A DNA stretch of 61,023 nucleotides from a virus, in IMG/VR virus record IMGVR_UViG_3300042554_000484, positions 1 through 61,023 of that record; one strand, 5' to 3'. The notes under the pieces were generated by a model, which saw nothing but the letters and a program-made list of their open reading frames with translations, made no database searches and was not told the origin of the DNA. Numbering within the stretch: the first letter of the stretch is position 1; each line of letters begins with the position of its first letter. This document shows positions 46,471-54,352 of the stretch, one piece after another. The translations under genes were made by a program, and so were the position numbers.

Positions 46471-49400
46471 CTACCTCCGCGCCGTCTGGGCCTGCTGCGC
46501 GACCTGCGCCAGGGCCTCCATGACCGCCAACTTCACGGTCGAGGATACGGCCGCAGCGTTAGCGCCGTCACCCACCGAAACCTGCACCTGCACCCCACCG
46601 CTCGCCACCGTGATCGGCGCCCCGGTAGCCCCGACAGATGGAACGTAGGTGGTAGTAGCCGATCGGCCCGTGCGATTACCACCGCCGTTGCCGCCTCGAT
46701 TGCCGCCGCCGCCTCCGCCGCCGCCGGTGGCCGGAGGGGTCAGGGCTGCCTGCCAAGCCCTCGCGATCTCCTCGCCGATGGCCTTGATCGCCTCAAGTAC
46801 CACAGTCTTCTCCGCCTCAAGGCCAGCAAGGGTCTGCGCGAGAAGATCCCTACCCGCCGCATACCCAACGTCCAGAAGGGGAGCAATAGCAGTCTGAATC
46901 CCCGCGACCGTTTCGTCGATCTGCTTGACGACACCGTCATACTCACTCTCAAGGCCATCCCGCAGTTTCTTCGCCGCCGTGACACCCGCGTCATACATGA
47001 TGCCGGCCTGAGTATCACCGAACTTGGCCGCCGTCTCCTCATTCTTCGCCGTCAACGAGTTGATGTAGGCGACCTGCTCCGCACTAGCACCCGCCAACAC
47101 CGCAGCGAAAGAACCACCCTGATCCGGTCCAGCCTCAAGGATCTGCTGGATGACGCTCTCCGAAACACCCTTCTTACGCAGCGCCTCGATATTCTTGATG
47201 TACGTCGCCGTCGCGGCGGCACGCTGCTCAAGACCCTTGATGAACTCCTCAGTCGACGACACGTTGCCGCTGATCTTCGAGAAGTTACGAATCGAATCAG
47301 CAAACTTCTTCTCAGCGTCCTCCCGTACGCGGGTCGCTTCAGCGAACTTAGCCTCGGCATCCGCGAGTTGCTTCGCCAGCCCTTCACGCTTGTTGATGAG
47401 ATCGACAAGAGCCTGAGTCTGCGCCCGCAGATACTCGACAGTCGGATCAGCAACTCCATCCTCATAACCATCGAGGCGAGCGCGAACCATCTCCTCGAAC
47501 TTGTCGAACAGTTGAATCGCCTGATCGACACTAATCGAAGCCGAGTTGTACGCCTTCTCGAACTCGCTCGACTGGCCGAAACGACGCTCCATGAAAGCAG
47601 CGAGACTCTTGCGAGCATCTTCGCGAGCCGCCATTCGATCCTGAATAGCCTCGATTTCAGCGTTGATCTCATTGAGACGGCCAGTCAACTTCTCAAGGTC
47701 GCGAAGTTGGGTCTCGAACCGCTCACTGACATTACCCATGACACTGTCGGCGTAAGCCTGAGCAGCCTCACGAGTCATACCAGCCTTACGGGCACGATCG
47801 TAAAGACGCTGAGACATCGCATCCCATGCCGCGTCGATACCCTGCCCACCTGCCAGGTCTGCCATGAGTTGAGTACGAATATCCCCAAGTCGCTCACGCG
47901 GCATCGTCGCAAGTTTCCTAGCCGCAGCCACATTCTTCAGAGCAACCTTGTACGCCTTGGCAGCGTCCGTAGAATCCCGAAGCGCCATCGCGAGAGCACG
48001 CTCCGCAGCAGCCACCTCGCGAGCCGAAGCCTCACCCTTGCTGCGCTCCGCACGAACATCCTTCAACGCCTGACGCGCATCAGCAACACGATCGTTCGCG
48101 TCCTTCATCGCGAACCAGGCATCCTGCACCGTGCGGCCAACATCGCGAACGAAGTCCTGAGCGCCCCGCAGCCACCCCATCTTCAGACCCGCGATAAGAT
48201 CATCACCGATCTCCATAAACACACGAGACGGAGACTTGATCTCACCGGCAGCCTTGGCCGCAGCAATTGCAGCCCGGACTACCTCGCGAGCCGCCGCCGC
48301 GACCGGGCCTTGCCCGTTATTCAGACTTACAATCATGCCCTGAATCAAGGCGTTCGCGATCACGTTGCCCGTGTTGCGGACCTGCCCGGAAGTCTGCACA
48401 AGGCCCTGCACCAAGCCGACACCGACCATGCGGCCAGCCTCAATAGCGAACGTCGAAGGCGACGACACACCCGCGCCGGCGTTCATGCCGTCGATGAGCG
48501 TCTCGCCACCTACCAGGCCAGCCGCGTTGATGGCCGACTCCTGCTCCGACATGCCCGCAGTGATGCCCTGCGCGATCGCGTTGCTCACGTCAAGGCCCGC
48601 AGTCTCAGCCGCAGTAACAGCGTCGCCCATGTTCTCGACTGCCTGCTTCGATGCGTCGATCGACCCCTTGATGCTGTTGTACAGATCCGACTCAGTAGGC
48701 TTGATGCCCTGACCCTTCAGGCCAGCCTTGACCTCAGCCTCCAAGTCCAACAGCGCCGCCAACTCTTGCTGCGGATCCTGAAGAGACTTCGCGTAAGCCA
48801 TCTGCGCTTCCGCGTAACTCAACACCGAGTCACGGTTAGCGGTAGCGGCCTCGTTGTTCTTGTCGATACCGGCCGTGTTCTCGGCCAACTGCTCCTTCAT
48901 TTCGCGCAGAGCAGCCGTCGCCCGATCCGCTGCGCGTGCACCCGTGATGATGTCATTCAACTCAGAGTAGGTGTTCTTCAACGCCATCACGGCACGTTCA
49001 GTAGCGCGAGTGACCTCGGTGATAAGCCCTTGGTTCTGCTGCACCTGATAAGCCATGTGCGAGTGCGTTGTCGCCGTTTCCGCAAGCGACGACCGGATCG
49101 AGGTATCGGCCGCACGCGCCTCTACCGCAGCCTCTCGATACCCTCTACTTCTCTCGCGATTAGCCGCCTGCGAGGCCAGAGCGGACTGGTACTCCGCGTA
49201 TGCCTGATCGGCTGCCGCGTCGGCCACCTGCTGCGCCGCCTCTGTCGCCGCATCGGCCGCGCCCTGAAAGTTCTTCTCGAAGGTGAGCAACATGCCGGCA
49301 GTTTCATTAGGCAACAGGCCAGTCGCCATCGTTTCCTGAGCCGCGTCGATCTTCGCCTGAAACTCAGCCGCCGCCTCGCCGCCCTTGGAAATAGCAAGAG

Positions 49401-51018
49401 CCGCGTCATTGACGCTGATGCCCAAAGCCTGAAGAGTCGCTACGTCCTCACGGCTCAGATCCATGCGGAACTGCTCAGTGAGAGCCGCCTGCGTCATCTC
49501 GGTAAACGCACCCGTTGTCTCGTCGACAGTGTCCTTGAGTTTCGCGACAAGCGCCTCGGCCTGCGCCGATCGTCCGCTGAACACCTCGAACGCGACAGAC
49601 ACACCGATCAACGCCCAGCCAATAGGCCCCAGCGATGTGAGCAAGCCTCTCGCCGCAGTAGCCATGGTGCGGAAGGCGCCCACAACGGCAGTCGCCGTAG
49701 TCCTGGCAGTCAGCGCAAGTATCTGTAGCCCAGCGCGAACATTAGTGACGCTCACGAGCACGCCACCCGCAGCCAACTGTGCTCCCGTCCGCATCGTCGC
49801 GAACGATGCAGTGACACGCTTATTGGCGTTTTCCCAGCCGACTTGGTAACGCCGAGACAACAGAATCATCGTGCCCATGACGCCGATGAAGACTTGGATC
49901 GGACCAGGCAGCGCCTCGAACATACTCAGTACGGAGCCCAGGGCATTAGCGATAGCCACGATCGGACCAGCCAACGCGGAAATAATGTCGGCCATCCCAG
50001 TGAAAGCACCAACAATGTCGAAGATCGGTGGGATAAGGGCTGATGCGATAGGCACCAACTCCGTCATCAACTCCGCACCCTGAATGAGCGCGGGGCCGAG
50101 TTGCTGCGCGAAGCCTTCAGCCATCGTCTCGACCGCAGGCATTACGCCCATCAGGGCATTAGAAAGCATCGGCATCGACGGCATGAGACCGTCGATCAGG
50201 GCATTGTTTACCGTGTCAGAGAACGTCGACATGACGCCGGCAAGGGTCTTCGATTGCCGTTCCATAGCCCCAGCGGCACCGGGGAACTCCTGCATCGCCT
50301 TGATGATCGCTTGGATCGCGGTCTCGGAATCGAGAGCCCCCGACTCCATGGCCTTAGACATCGCTTGCATGTCACCAGAGAACAGTTGCTCCGCGATCGC
50401 GACCTTCGCATTGAAGCCAGGAAGAGCATTACCGATCTGCATAAGATCCTGAGACAGCACACGACCGGCAGACTTCATCTGACCGAACGCATAAACCACC
50501 GCCGAAATCGAAGACGCCGGCTGGCCCAGAGCCGAAACGATGTCACCGATCGCCGGAAGCAGATTGTCTTTCACTTCGTCGGCGGCGTAACCGATCGACA
50601 GCAGTCTCTTGACCGCATCCAATGTCTGCGGCAACTCGAACGGGGTGGTCGCGGCGAAGTCACGCAAATCACCCAGATACTCTTTCGTCTCAGACGTGGC
50701 CTGCTCAACCGTCTTACCCATCCCCACGAAGATGCCCTCGATGGAGATAACGGTCTGCTCGTAATCCTTAGCAGCCTGGATGCCCTGCATCGCGAACTGC
50801 TTGACCATACCCGTCGCACGGGTAAGCGCCTGAGCACCCAACGTACCCAGAGCAGCACCGAACGCAATGGTCGATGTCTTGACCTCGCCGATGGACTTAT
50901 CCATCTGCGGCAACTGGTCAGCGAACGCCTGCGTAGCACGCTGCGCGTCACGCACAGCACGCACATACGCGGACGTGTCAGCGGTGTACCGGGCGTCGAC
51001 ATGAGCGACTGTTGCCAC
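46471..51018 (-). CDS. Tape measure protein
   Basis: 1515 aa from a GTG at 51018 (GGAGG upstream). It sets tail length and lines the tube; by the usual ratio of about 0.15 nm per residue the tail would be near 220 nm. N-terminal domain typical of the family (GMVKQFAMQGIQAAKDYEQT, ATTPFELPQTLDAVKRLLSI, GRVLSQDLMQIGNALPGFNA). Hydrophobic segments around residues 330-420, long coiled coils after 1000 and a Gly/Asn-rich C-terminal stretch (GGGGGGGNRGGNGGGNRTGR). Confidence 0.95.
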   Translation of the reverse strand: MATVAHVDARYTADTSAYVRAVRDAQRATQAFADQLPQMDKSIGEVKTSTIAFGAALGTLGAQALTRATGMVKQFAMQGIQAAKDYEQTVISIEGIFVGMGKTVEQATSETKEYLGDLRDFAATTPFELPQTLDAVKRLLSIGYAADEVKDNLLPAIGDIVSALGQPASSISAVVYAFGQMKSAGRVLSQDLMQIGNALPGFNAKVAIAEQLFSGDMQAMSKAMESGALDSETAIQAIIKAMQEFPGAAGAMERQSKTLAGVMSTFSDTVNNALIDGLMPSMPMLSNALMGVMPAVETMAEGFAQQLGPALIQGAELMTELVPIASALIPPIFDIVGAFTGMADIISALAGPIVAIANALGSVLSMFEALPGPIQVFIGVMGTMILLSRRYQVGWENANKRVTASFATMRTGAQLAAGGVLVSVTNVRAGLQILALTARTTATAVVGAFRTMATAARGLLTSLGPIGWALIGVSVAFEVFSGRSAQAEALVAKLKDTVDETTGAFTEMTQAALTEQFRMDLSREDVATLQALGISVNDAALAISKGGEAAAEFQAKIDAAQETMATGLLPNETAGMLLTFEKNFQGAADAATEAAQQVADAAADQAYAEYQSALASQAANRERSRGYREAAVEARAADTSIRSSLAETATTHSHMAYQVQQNQGLITEVTRATERAVMALKNTYSELNDIITGARAADRATAALREMKEQLAENTAGIDKNNEAATANRDSVLSYAEAQMAYAKSLQDPQQELAALLDLEAEVKAGLKGQGIKPTESDLYNSIKGSIDASKQAVENMGDAVTAAETAGLDVSNAIAQGITAGMSEQESAINAAGLVGGETLIDGMNAGAGVSSPSTFAIEAGRMVGVGLVQGLVQTSGQVRNTGNVIANALIQGMIVSLNNGQGPVAAAAREVVRAAIAAAKAAGEIKSPSRVFMEIGDDLIAGLKMGWLRGAQDFVRDVGRTVQDAWFAMKDANDRVADARQALKDVRAERSKGEASAREVAAAERALAMALRDSTDAAKAYKVALKNVAAARKLATMPRERLGDIRTQLMADLAGGQGIDAAWDAMSQRLYDRARKAGMTREAAQAYADSVMGNVSERFETQLRDLEKLTGRLNEINAEIEAIQDRMAAREDARKSLAAFMERRFGQSSEFEKAYNSASISVDQAIQLFDKFEEMVRARLDGYEDGVADPTVEYLRAQTQALVDLINKREGLAKQLADAEAKFAEATRVREDAEKKFADSIRNFSKISGNVSSTEEFIKGLEQRAAATATYIKNIEALRKKGVSESVIQQILEAGPDQGGSFAAVLAGASAEQVAYINSLTAKNEETAAKFGDTQAGIMYDAGVTAAKKLRDGLESEYDGVVKQIDETVAGIQTAIAPLLDVGYAAGRDLLAQTLAGLEAEKTVVLEAIKAIGEEIARAWQAALTPPATGGGGGGGGNRGGNGGGNRTGRSATTTYVPSVGATGAPITVASGGVQVQVSVGDGANAAAVSSTVKLAVMEALAQVAQQAQTARR

Positions 51019-51032
51019 GGACCCGCCTCCTT

Positions 51033-51296
51033 CTAACTCTTACGCTTCATGGCCTGCTCGTGCTCCCAGTTGCGGAGTTGCCACAAGGCCATCCATTCAG
51101 TGAGTTCCTGGCTCGTAACAGGACGGTGGGCCGGGGAGCCATGAAGCAACTCCCCGACCGTCCGCCCAAGTTTCTCTGCCAACTCGAACAGGAAGCGTCT
51201 TTCAGGATTCTTCAGGAAATCGCTTCCCGGCAGCATCCGTTGACTGCTCACCCTCCATGCCGGAGAGGCGAAGCCCAACCTTCGCGAGACGGTCAA
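51033..51296 (-). CDS. Tail assembly chaperone, frameshifted extension (T frame)
   Basis: Open frame +1 relative to the preceding gene; it overlaps it by 95 bases. The meaningful part is ERRFLFELAEKLGRTVGELL ... ELTEWMALWQLRNWEHEQAM KRKS, typical of the C-terminal extension of gpGT-like chaperones. No own ribosome binding site near a useful start, so it is most likely reached by frameshifting at 51202-51207. Confidence 0.75.
   Translation of the reverse strand: MTVSRRLGFASPAWRVSSQRMLPGSDFLKNPERRFLFELAEKLGRTVGELLHGSPAHRPVTSQELTEWMALWQLRNWEHEQAMKRKS
51202..51207 (-). other. Probable programmed +1 frameshift site TCC-TGA
   Basis: The G frame ends ...GAA GAA TCC TGA. Slipping +1 at TCC skips the T and continues GAA AGA CGC in the T frame, giving a 185-aa fusion. 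TCC-TGA is the sequence used in eukaryotic antizyme +1 frameshifting; most phage GT pairs use -1. The shift could occur elsewhere in the 95-base overlap. Confidence 0.5.
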
Positions 51297-51591
51297 TCGC
51301 CTGCGCCGACTTCTGCATCAGCGCCGCAACATCACCATCCTCGAAGATGTGAGCGCCAGTCGCGGGGTCGTATGCCGTGGCGATGACGGTCTCGGCGTAC
51401 AACATGCTCGCCTTGACCTCACCACCATCAGCAACGGCCTCGAAGATGCGTGCACGGTCAGCGCCGGACATGCCACGCACCTCGACAGTGACATCCCACT
51501 CGGGGATCTCCACCATCTCGGACGCGATGTCAGTTGCCTGAAGGATCTGGTCGCGCAAGGACACTAGGGTCACTTCCTTTCGAGGGGCCAC
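51202..51591 (-). CDS. Tail assembly chaperone (G frame)
   Basis: 129 aa. VSLRDQILQATDIASEMVEI PEWDVTVEVRGMSGADRARI resembles gpG-like chaperones that coat the tape measure during tail assembly. Located between tail tube and tape measure, as expected. Confidence 0.85.
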   Translation of the reverse strand: MAPRKEVTLVSLRDQILQATDIASEMVEIPEWDVTVEVRGMSGADRARIFEAVADGGEVKASMLYAETVIATAYDPATGAHIFEDGDVAALMQKSAQAIDRLAKVGLRLSGMEGEQSTDAAGKRFPEES

Positions 51592-51619
51592 TAGGGCACG
51601 TTGTGGGGTTATTCAGTTA

Positions 51620-52048
51620 TCAGGAGGTGGCGCGGGTGATGGCGCCGGTGCACTGGAACGAAGCGGAGAACGTGCTCACGTCGCCGACGCTACCGGAAAC
51701 CTCGTAGGAGGTGAGGTAGCACTCGCCCGTGTACTTCGGGTTGCTTGAGCCAGCCGAACCGCCACCGGGCGTGTAGGCGAAAGTGACCGAAGCCTCCTGG
51801 CCGAGGATGCCGGAGAGAACCGCATCGACAGTGGAAGCGCCAGCCGCATCGAACTTGCCCGACACGCTGATCGTGGCGTCGGACAGGCCGATGATGTACT
51901 CCTTGGCGTTGTCGCCGAAGGTCGTGGTCTCTGCCGTCTCGATGTCGCGGCTGATCGAAACCTCGTCGCAGAACGCAGAGATGTCGACTGGGGTGCCGGC
52001 GGCATTGTCAATCTCGAACTTGCTCTTCTTGCCATGTGTGAAAGCCAC
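51620..52048 (-). CDS. Tail tube protein 1
   Basis: 142 aa. MAFTHGKKSKFEIDNAAGTP, ETAETTTFGDNAKEYIIGLS and DATISVSGKFD are the tail-tube core of actinophage siphoviruses. Forms stacked hexamers around the tape measure. Close paralogue of the next gene upstream. ATG at 52048. Confidence 0.85.
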   Translation of the reverse strand: MAFTHGKKSKFEIDNAAGTPVDISAFCDEVSISRDIETAETTTFGDNAKEYIIGLSDATISVSGKFDAAGASTVDAVLSGILGQEASVTFAYTPGGGSAGSSNPKYTGECYLTSYEVSGSVGDVSTFSASFQCTGAITRATS

Positions 52049-52060
52049 TGTATGACTCCT

Positions 52061-52780
52061 TTACTTCCGGGCGAACGCCATTGTGTAGGTGACCGACCCG
52101 GAGGAGCCTCCGGGGGCGTGAGAGGCACGGAGGTAGCGATTCACCGTGCCCGTTACCGCGATGCGCTCGGCGGTCGCGGTAGTCGAGGAGACACTCGCGA
52201 AGGTCACGAGGTCAGCGAATGTGACGTTGTCCGACGAGTGCTGCACCTTGAACGTGCTCGACCCGTCGCGGGTGTTAGCGGTGACATGCAGGTAGCCGGC
52301 GCCACCATTAGCGGAAGATGCCGCGTTGTCCTGCGCTGTACCCGTGGCAGCGGTGGTGGCTGCCGTGTTCGCTCCAAGGAGCACACCACGGTCGATGCCG
52401 CCGTCCGCCTGAATCGACAGGCTCGTCGACACGACATCACCGACAGGGCTGCTGATCTCGTAGGAGGTCTTGCGGGCAGCGCACGAGTAGGACGCCTTAC
52501 CGACCGCCAGACCCTCGGGGGCGATAGTTGCGACGCTGGCAGCGTCAACACCCAGGGCCGCTTCGATCTGCTTGTCGACTGCGCTCTCGTCACCATCGAA
52601 CATGCCCGAAACGGACATGGTGCCGTCCTTCAGACCGATGATGTACGACTTAGCCGAAGAGCCGAACGTCGTCGTCTCCGCAGTCTCCACGTCCTGAGAT
52701 GCCGAAGCCTCATTGAAGAACGTCGACAGGTTCCCTGCACCGACGAGAACGCCGCTGCTCTTGCCATGGACGAAGGCCAT
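52061..52780 (-). CDS. Tail tube paralogue with C-terminal Ig-like domain
   Basis: 239 aa. Residues 1-135 repeat the tube core (MAFVHGKSSGVLVGAGNLST, ETAETTTFGSSAKSYIIGLK, DGTMSVSGMFD). Residues 150-239 add a beta-sandwich (VQHSSDNVTFADLVTFASVS, VNRYLRASHAPGGSSGSVTY) like surface-exposed Ig domains on tail tubes. Either a second tube subunit mixed into the tail or a specialised terminal ring. Confidence 0.8.
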   Translation of the reverse strand: MAFVHGKSSGVLVGAGNLSTFFNEASASQDVETAETTTFGSSAKSYIIGLKDGTMSVSGMFDGDESAVDKQIEAALGVDAASVATIAPEGLAVGKASYSCAARKTSYEISSPVGDVVSTSLSIQADGGIDRGVLLGANTAATTAATGTAQDNAASSANGGAGYLHVTANTRDGSSTFKVQHSSDNVTFADLVTFASVSSTTATAERIAVTGTVNRYLRASHAPGGSSGSVTYTMAFARK

Positions 52781-52974
52781 TAGTCCTCATCTCCCTCGGG
52801 CTCGGGGGCGGGAGCCGGCTTCCCCGGCTTGGATGCTGCACCGGCGGGCTCGATGAGTCCCTGCTCGGTCAGCCACTTGATGCTCTTCGCGGGCAGGTCT
52901 TCGACCACATCTCCCGGCTCTGCACGACGGTCGGGCGGGTAGTCAAGCCCGACGAGAACCCTGTAAGCGGGCAC
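52780..52974 (-). CDS. Small tail-operon protein
   Basis: 64 aa; a GTG at 52974 with GGAGG upstream is preferred over an ATG 15 bases earlier. YRVLVGLDYPPDRRAEPGDV VEDLPAKSIKWLTEQGLIEP is a conserved short protein found before tube genes of actinophages. Pro/Ala-rich tail. Function unknown. Confidence 0.7.
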   Translation of the reverse strand: MPAYRVLVGLDYPPDRRAEPGDVVEDLPAKSIKWLTEQGLIEPAGAASKPGKPAPAPEPEGDED

Positions 52975-53075
52975 CCGGTCCACCTCCATGACGGCGCGTG
53001 TGGACCCCGCACCGCCTAGGCCACACGGGGCACGTCCAAGCGACGGACAGGGGCCACTATGGGCACGAATGTTGC

Positions 53076-53094
53076 TACCCCTCAGTCTAGGGGC
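53076..53094 (-). promoter_or_regulatory. Promoter element for the tail operon
   Basis: Coding orientation: GCCCC-TAGACT-GAGGGGTAG, directly after two terminator hairpins. Good candidate for the late tail promoter. Confidence 0.65.
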
Positions 53095-53104
53095 ACACAA
53101 GCAG

Positions 53105-53139
53105 GATCCCCGACTTCCGGGGGGATGAAGTCGGGGATC
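53105..53139 (-). terminator. Strong hairpin terminator
   Basis: Perfect 13-bp stem GATCCCCGACTTC (53105-53117) with GAAGTCGGGGATC (53127-53139), 9-base loop. Separates the small-gene operon from the tail operon. Confidence 0.85.
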
Positions 53140-53147
53140 GTTTCTCA

Positions 53148-53172
53148 CTCGGGCCAGGGGGAGTAGCCCGAG
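53148..53172 (-). terminator. Second hairpin
   Basis: CTCGGGC (53148-53154) with GCCCGAG (53166-53172), 7-bp stem. Tandem with the stronger hairpin at 53105-53139. Confidence 0.6.
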
Positions 53173-53178
53173 GGAGGT

Positions 53179-53328
53179 CTAATAGCAGGCGTTAGCGGTG
53201 CAGTGGCCGGCCTTGCGGTGGCCCATGGCCTGCCCGTTGTAGAGGCAGTTGTGGTGCGGGGGCACGGGCCGCTGACCTGCGGCTTGGGCGGCGTCGCACT
53301 CGGGACAGTCGGTGACGTAGTCGCTCAT
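53179..53328 (-). CDS. 49-aa zinc-binding-like conserved protein
   Basis: MSDYVTDCPECDAAQAAGQR then NCLYNGQAMGHRKAGHCTAN ACY. The NCLYNG...MGH...HCTA pattern is shared with small proteins in aquatic phages. ATGA-coupled. Zinc binding likely. Confidence 0.7.
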   Translation of the reverse strand: MSDYVTDCPECDAAQAAGQRPVPPHHNCLYNGQAMGHRKAGHCTANACY

Positions 53329-53456
53329 GAGGTCTCCCTTCCAGGGTGCTTGGCCTTGCGCTTGTAGGTCTTGCCTGAGGGGATCGGGGAGGCCGCTGAA
53401 GAGCGGCGGCGCTCCAACACGACCCGCTGGTGGTCCGGGCTGCGGCGGGGTCTCAT
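53325..53456 (-). CDS. 43-aa very basic protein
   Basis: MRPRRSPDHQRVVLERRRSS then SGKTYKRKAKHPGRETS. Start and stop overlap its neighbours (ATGA). Arg/Lys-rich, so probably binds nucleic acid. Confidence 0.55.
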   Translation of the reverse strand: MRPRRSPDHQRVVLERRRSSAASPIPSGKTYKRKAKHPGRETS

Positions 53457-54013
53457 GCCGCCACCTTGGGGGCAGGGAACTCGCTCATGACGTAGAGGGC
53501 TGCGGAGCAACCGGCCGGCAGGATGCGTGAGGTGAGCAGGCAGGTCTCCTGGGCCTCGACGAACTCGCCGCTGCTGGTCTGCACGGCCAGGTAGTCAGCG
53601 GGCACGAAGAAGGACTCGCCATCGGCGGTCTCGACCTTGGCCCGGAAGAACGTGGCCCGACGATCACTACGGAACTTGTCCTCGCCGTACCAAGTCACCG
53701 TGCCGGTCTTGCCCTTGTACTTGCGGCCACCGGTCACGAGGACCGTGGAGCCGGCCTTGACGAGGGTCTGCTCGTAGGCGGCCTGCACGGCGAGGGCTGC
53801 GGCCTTCTTGGTCTCGTAGAAGTCGGCGTAGCGGGCGAGCACGTCGGGGGTGGCGTCGACCTGAGCGATGAAGCCTCCACCGACAGCGGTGGATCCGGTG
53901 GTGACCCAGGTGAAGGTGCCCTTGTCGGTCTCGATGAGTGCGAGGAAGTCGCTGTCGTAGGCGCCGTTATTCTCGCGGGTGGCGATGACCTTGCCGGTGT
54001 AGTTCTTGTTCAT
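53453..54013 (-). CDS. Hypothetical protein with KOW/SH3-like segment
   Basis: 186 aa, ATG at 54013; first gene of its transcript. VLVTGGRKYKGKTGTVTWYG is a KOW-like motif (residues about 95-120), and YTGKVIATRENNGAYDSDFL opens a beta-rich N-terminus. Possibly RNA or protein binding. No known family. Confidence 0.6.
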   Translation of the reverse strand: MNKNYTGKVIATRENNGAYDSDFLALIETDKGTFTWVTTGSTAVGGGFIAQVDATPDVLARYADFYETKKAAALAVQAAYEQTLVKAGSTVLVTGGRKYKGKTGTVTWYGEDKFRSDRRATFFRAKVETADGESFFVPADYLAVQTSSGEFVEAQETCLLTSRILPAGCSAALYVMSEFPAPKVAA

Positions 54014-54049
54014 GGGATCCCCCTCCCGGCGGGGCCTTTCCCCGCTCAC

Positions 54050-54077
54050 AACCCAAGTGTAGCATAACCGGGGTTGT
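54050..54077 (-). promoter_or_regulatory. Consensus promoter/operator
   Basis: Coding orientation: CAACCCCGGTTATGC-TACACT-TGGGTTG. Drives the 53.2-54.0 kb genes. Confidence 0.75.
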
Positions 54078-54087
54078 GGACCTAATC

Positions 54088-54321
54088 CTAGAACGGCACC
54101 GAGTCGCGGATCTGCCTCACCCGAATGTGCAACTGGCAGGCATACGCGATCAGATCCTCGATCTCCTCAAGGGCATCCTGCACGATGGCCTCCATAGGGC
54201 GCTTCTCGAACCGCTGAAGCCCCGAACCGTCGTCGTACTGCAACATTCCAGGCCCCATAATCCGGTCGCCCAGGCGCTCCACAATGGTCGCGACCTCGGT
54301 CGCGTACTCCTCAGAAGTCAT
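54088..54321 (-). CDS. Small conserved phage protein
   Basis: 77 aa. ATIVERLGDRIMGPGMLQYD, EKRPMEAIVQDALEEIEDLI AYACQLHIRVRQIR. I recognise this helical family (R..G...QYD...G..F......I....EE..D...Y) from many aquatic phages. Function unknown. Confidence 0.7.
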   Translation of the reverse strand: MTSEEYATEVATIVERLGDRIMGPGMLQYDDGSGLQRFEKRPMEAIVQDALEEIEDLIAYACQLHIRVRQIRDSVPF

Positions 54322-54352
54322 GGCCCCACCCTAGAGGTTACCGGCCAGTAAC

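Noticed and set aside
47368-49728. 786-codon open frame on the plus strand opposite the tape measure gene
   Set aside because: Antisense shadow of a GC-rich coding strand: very Arg/Leu/His-rich, no domain, no ribosome binding site, fully inside a clear tape measure gene.
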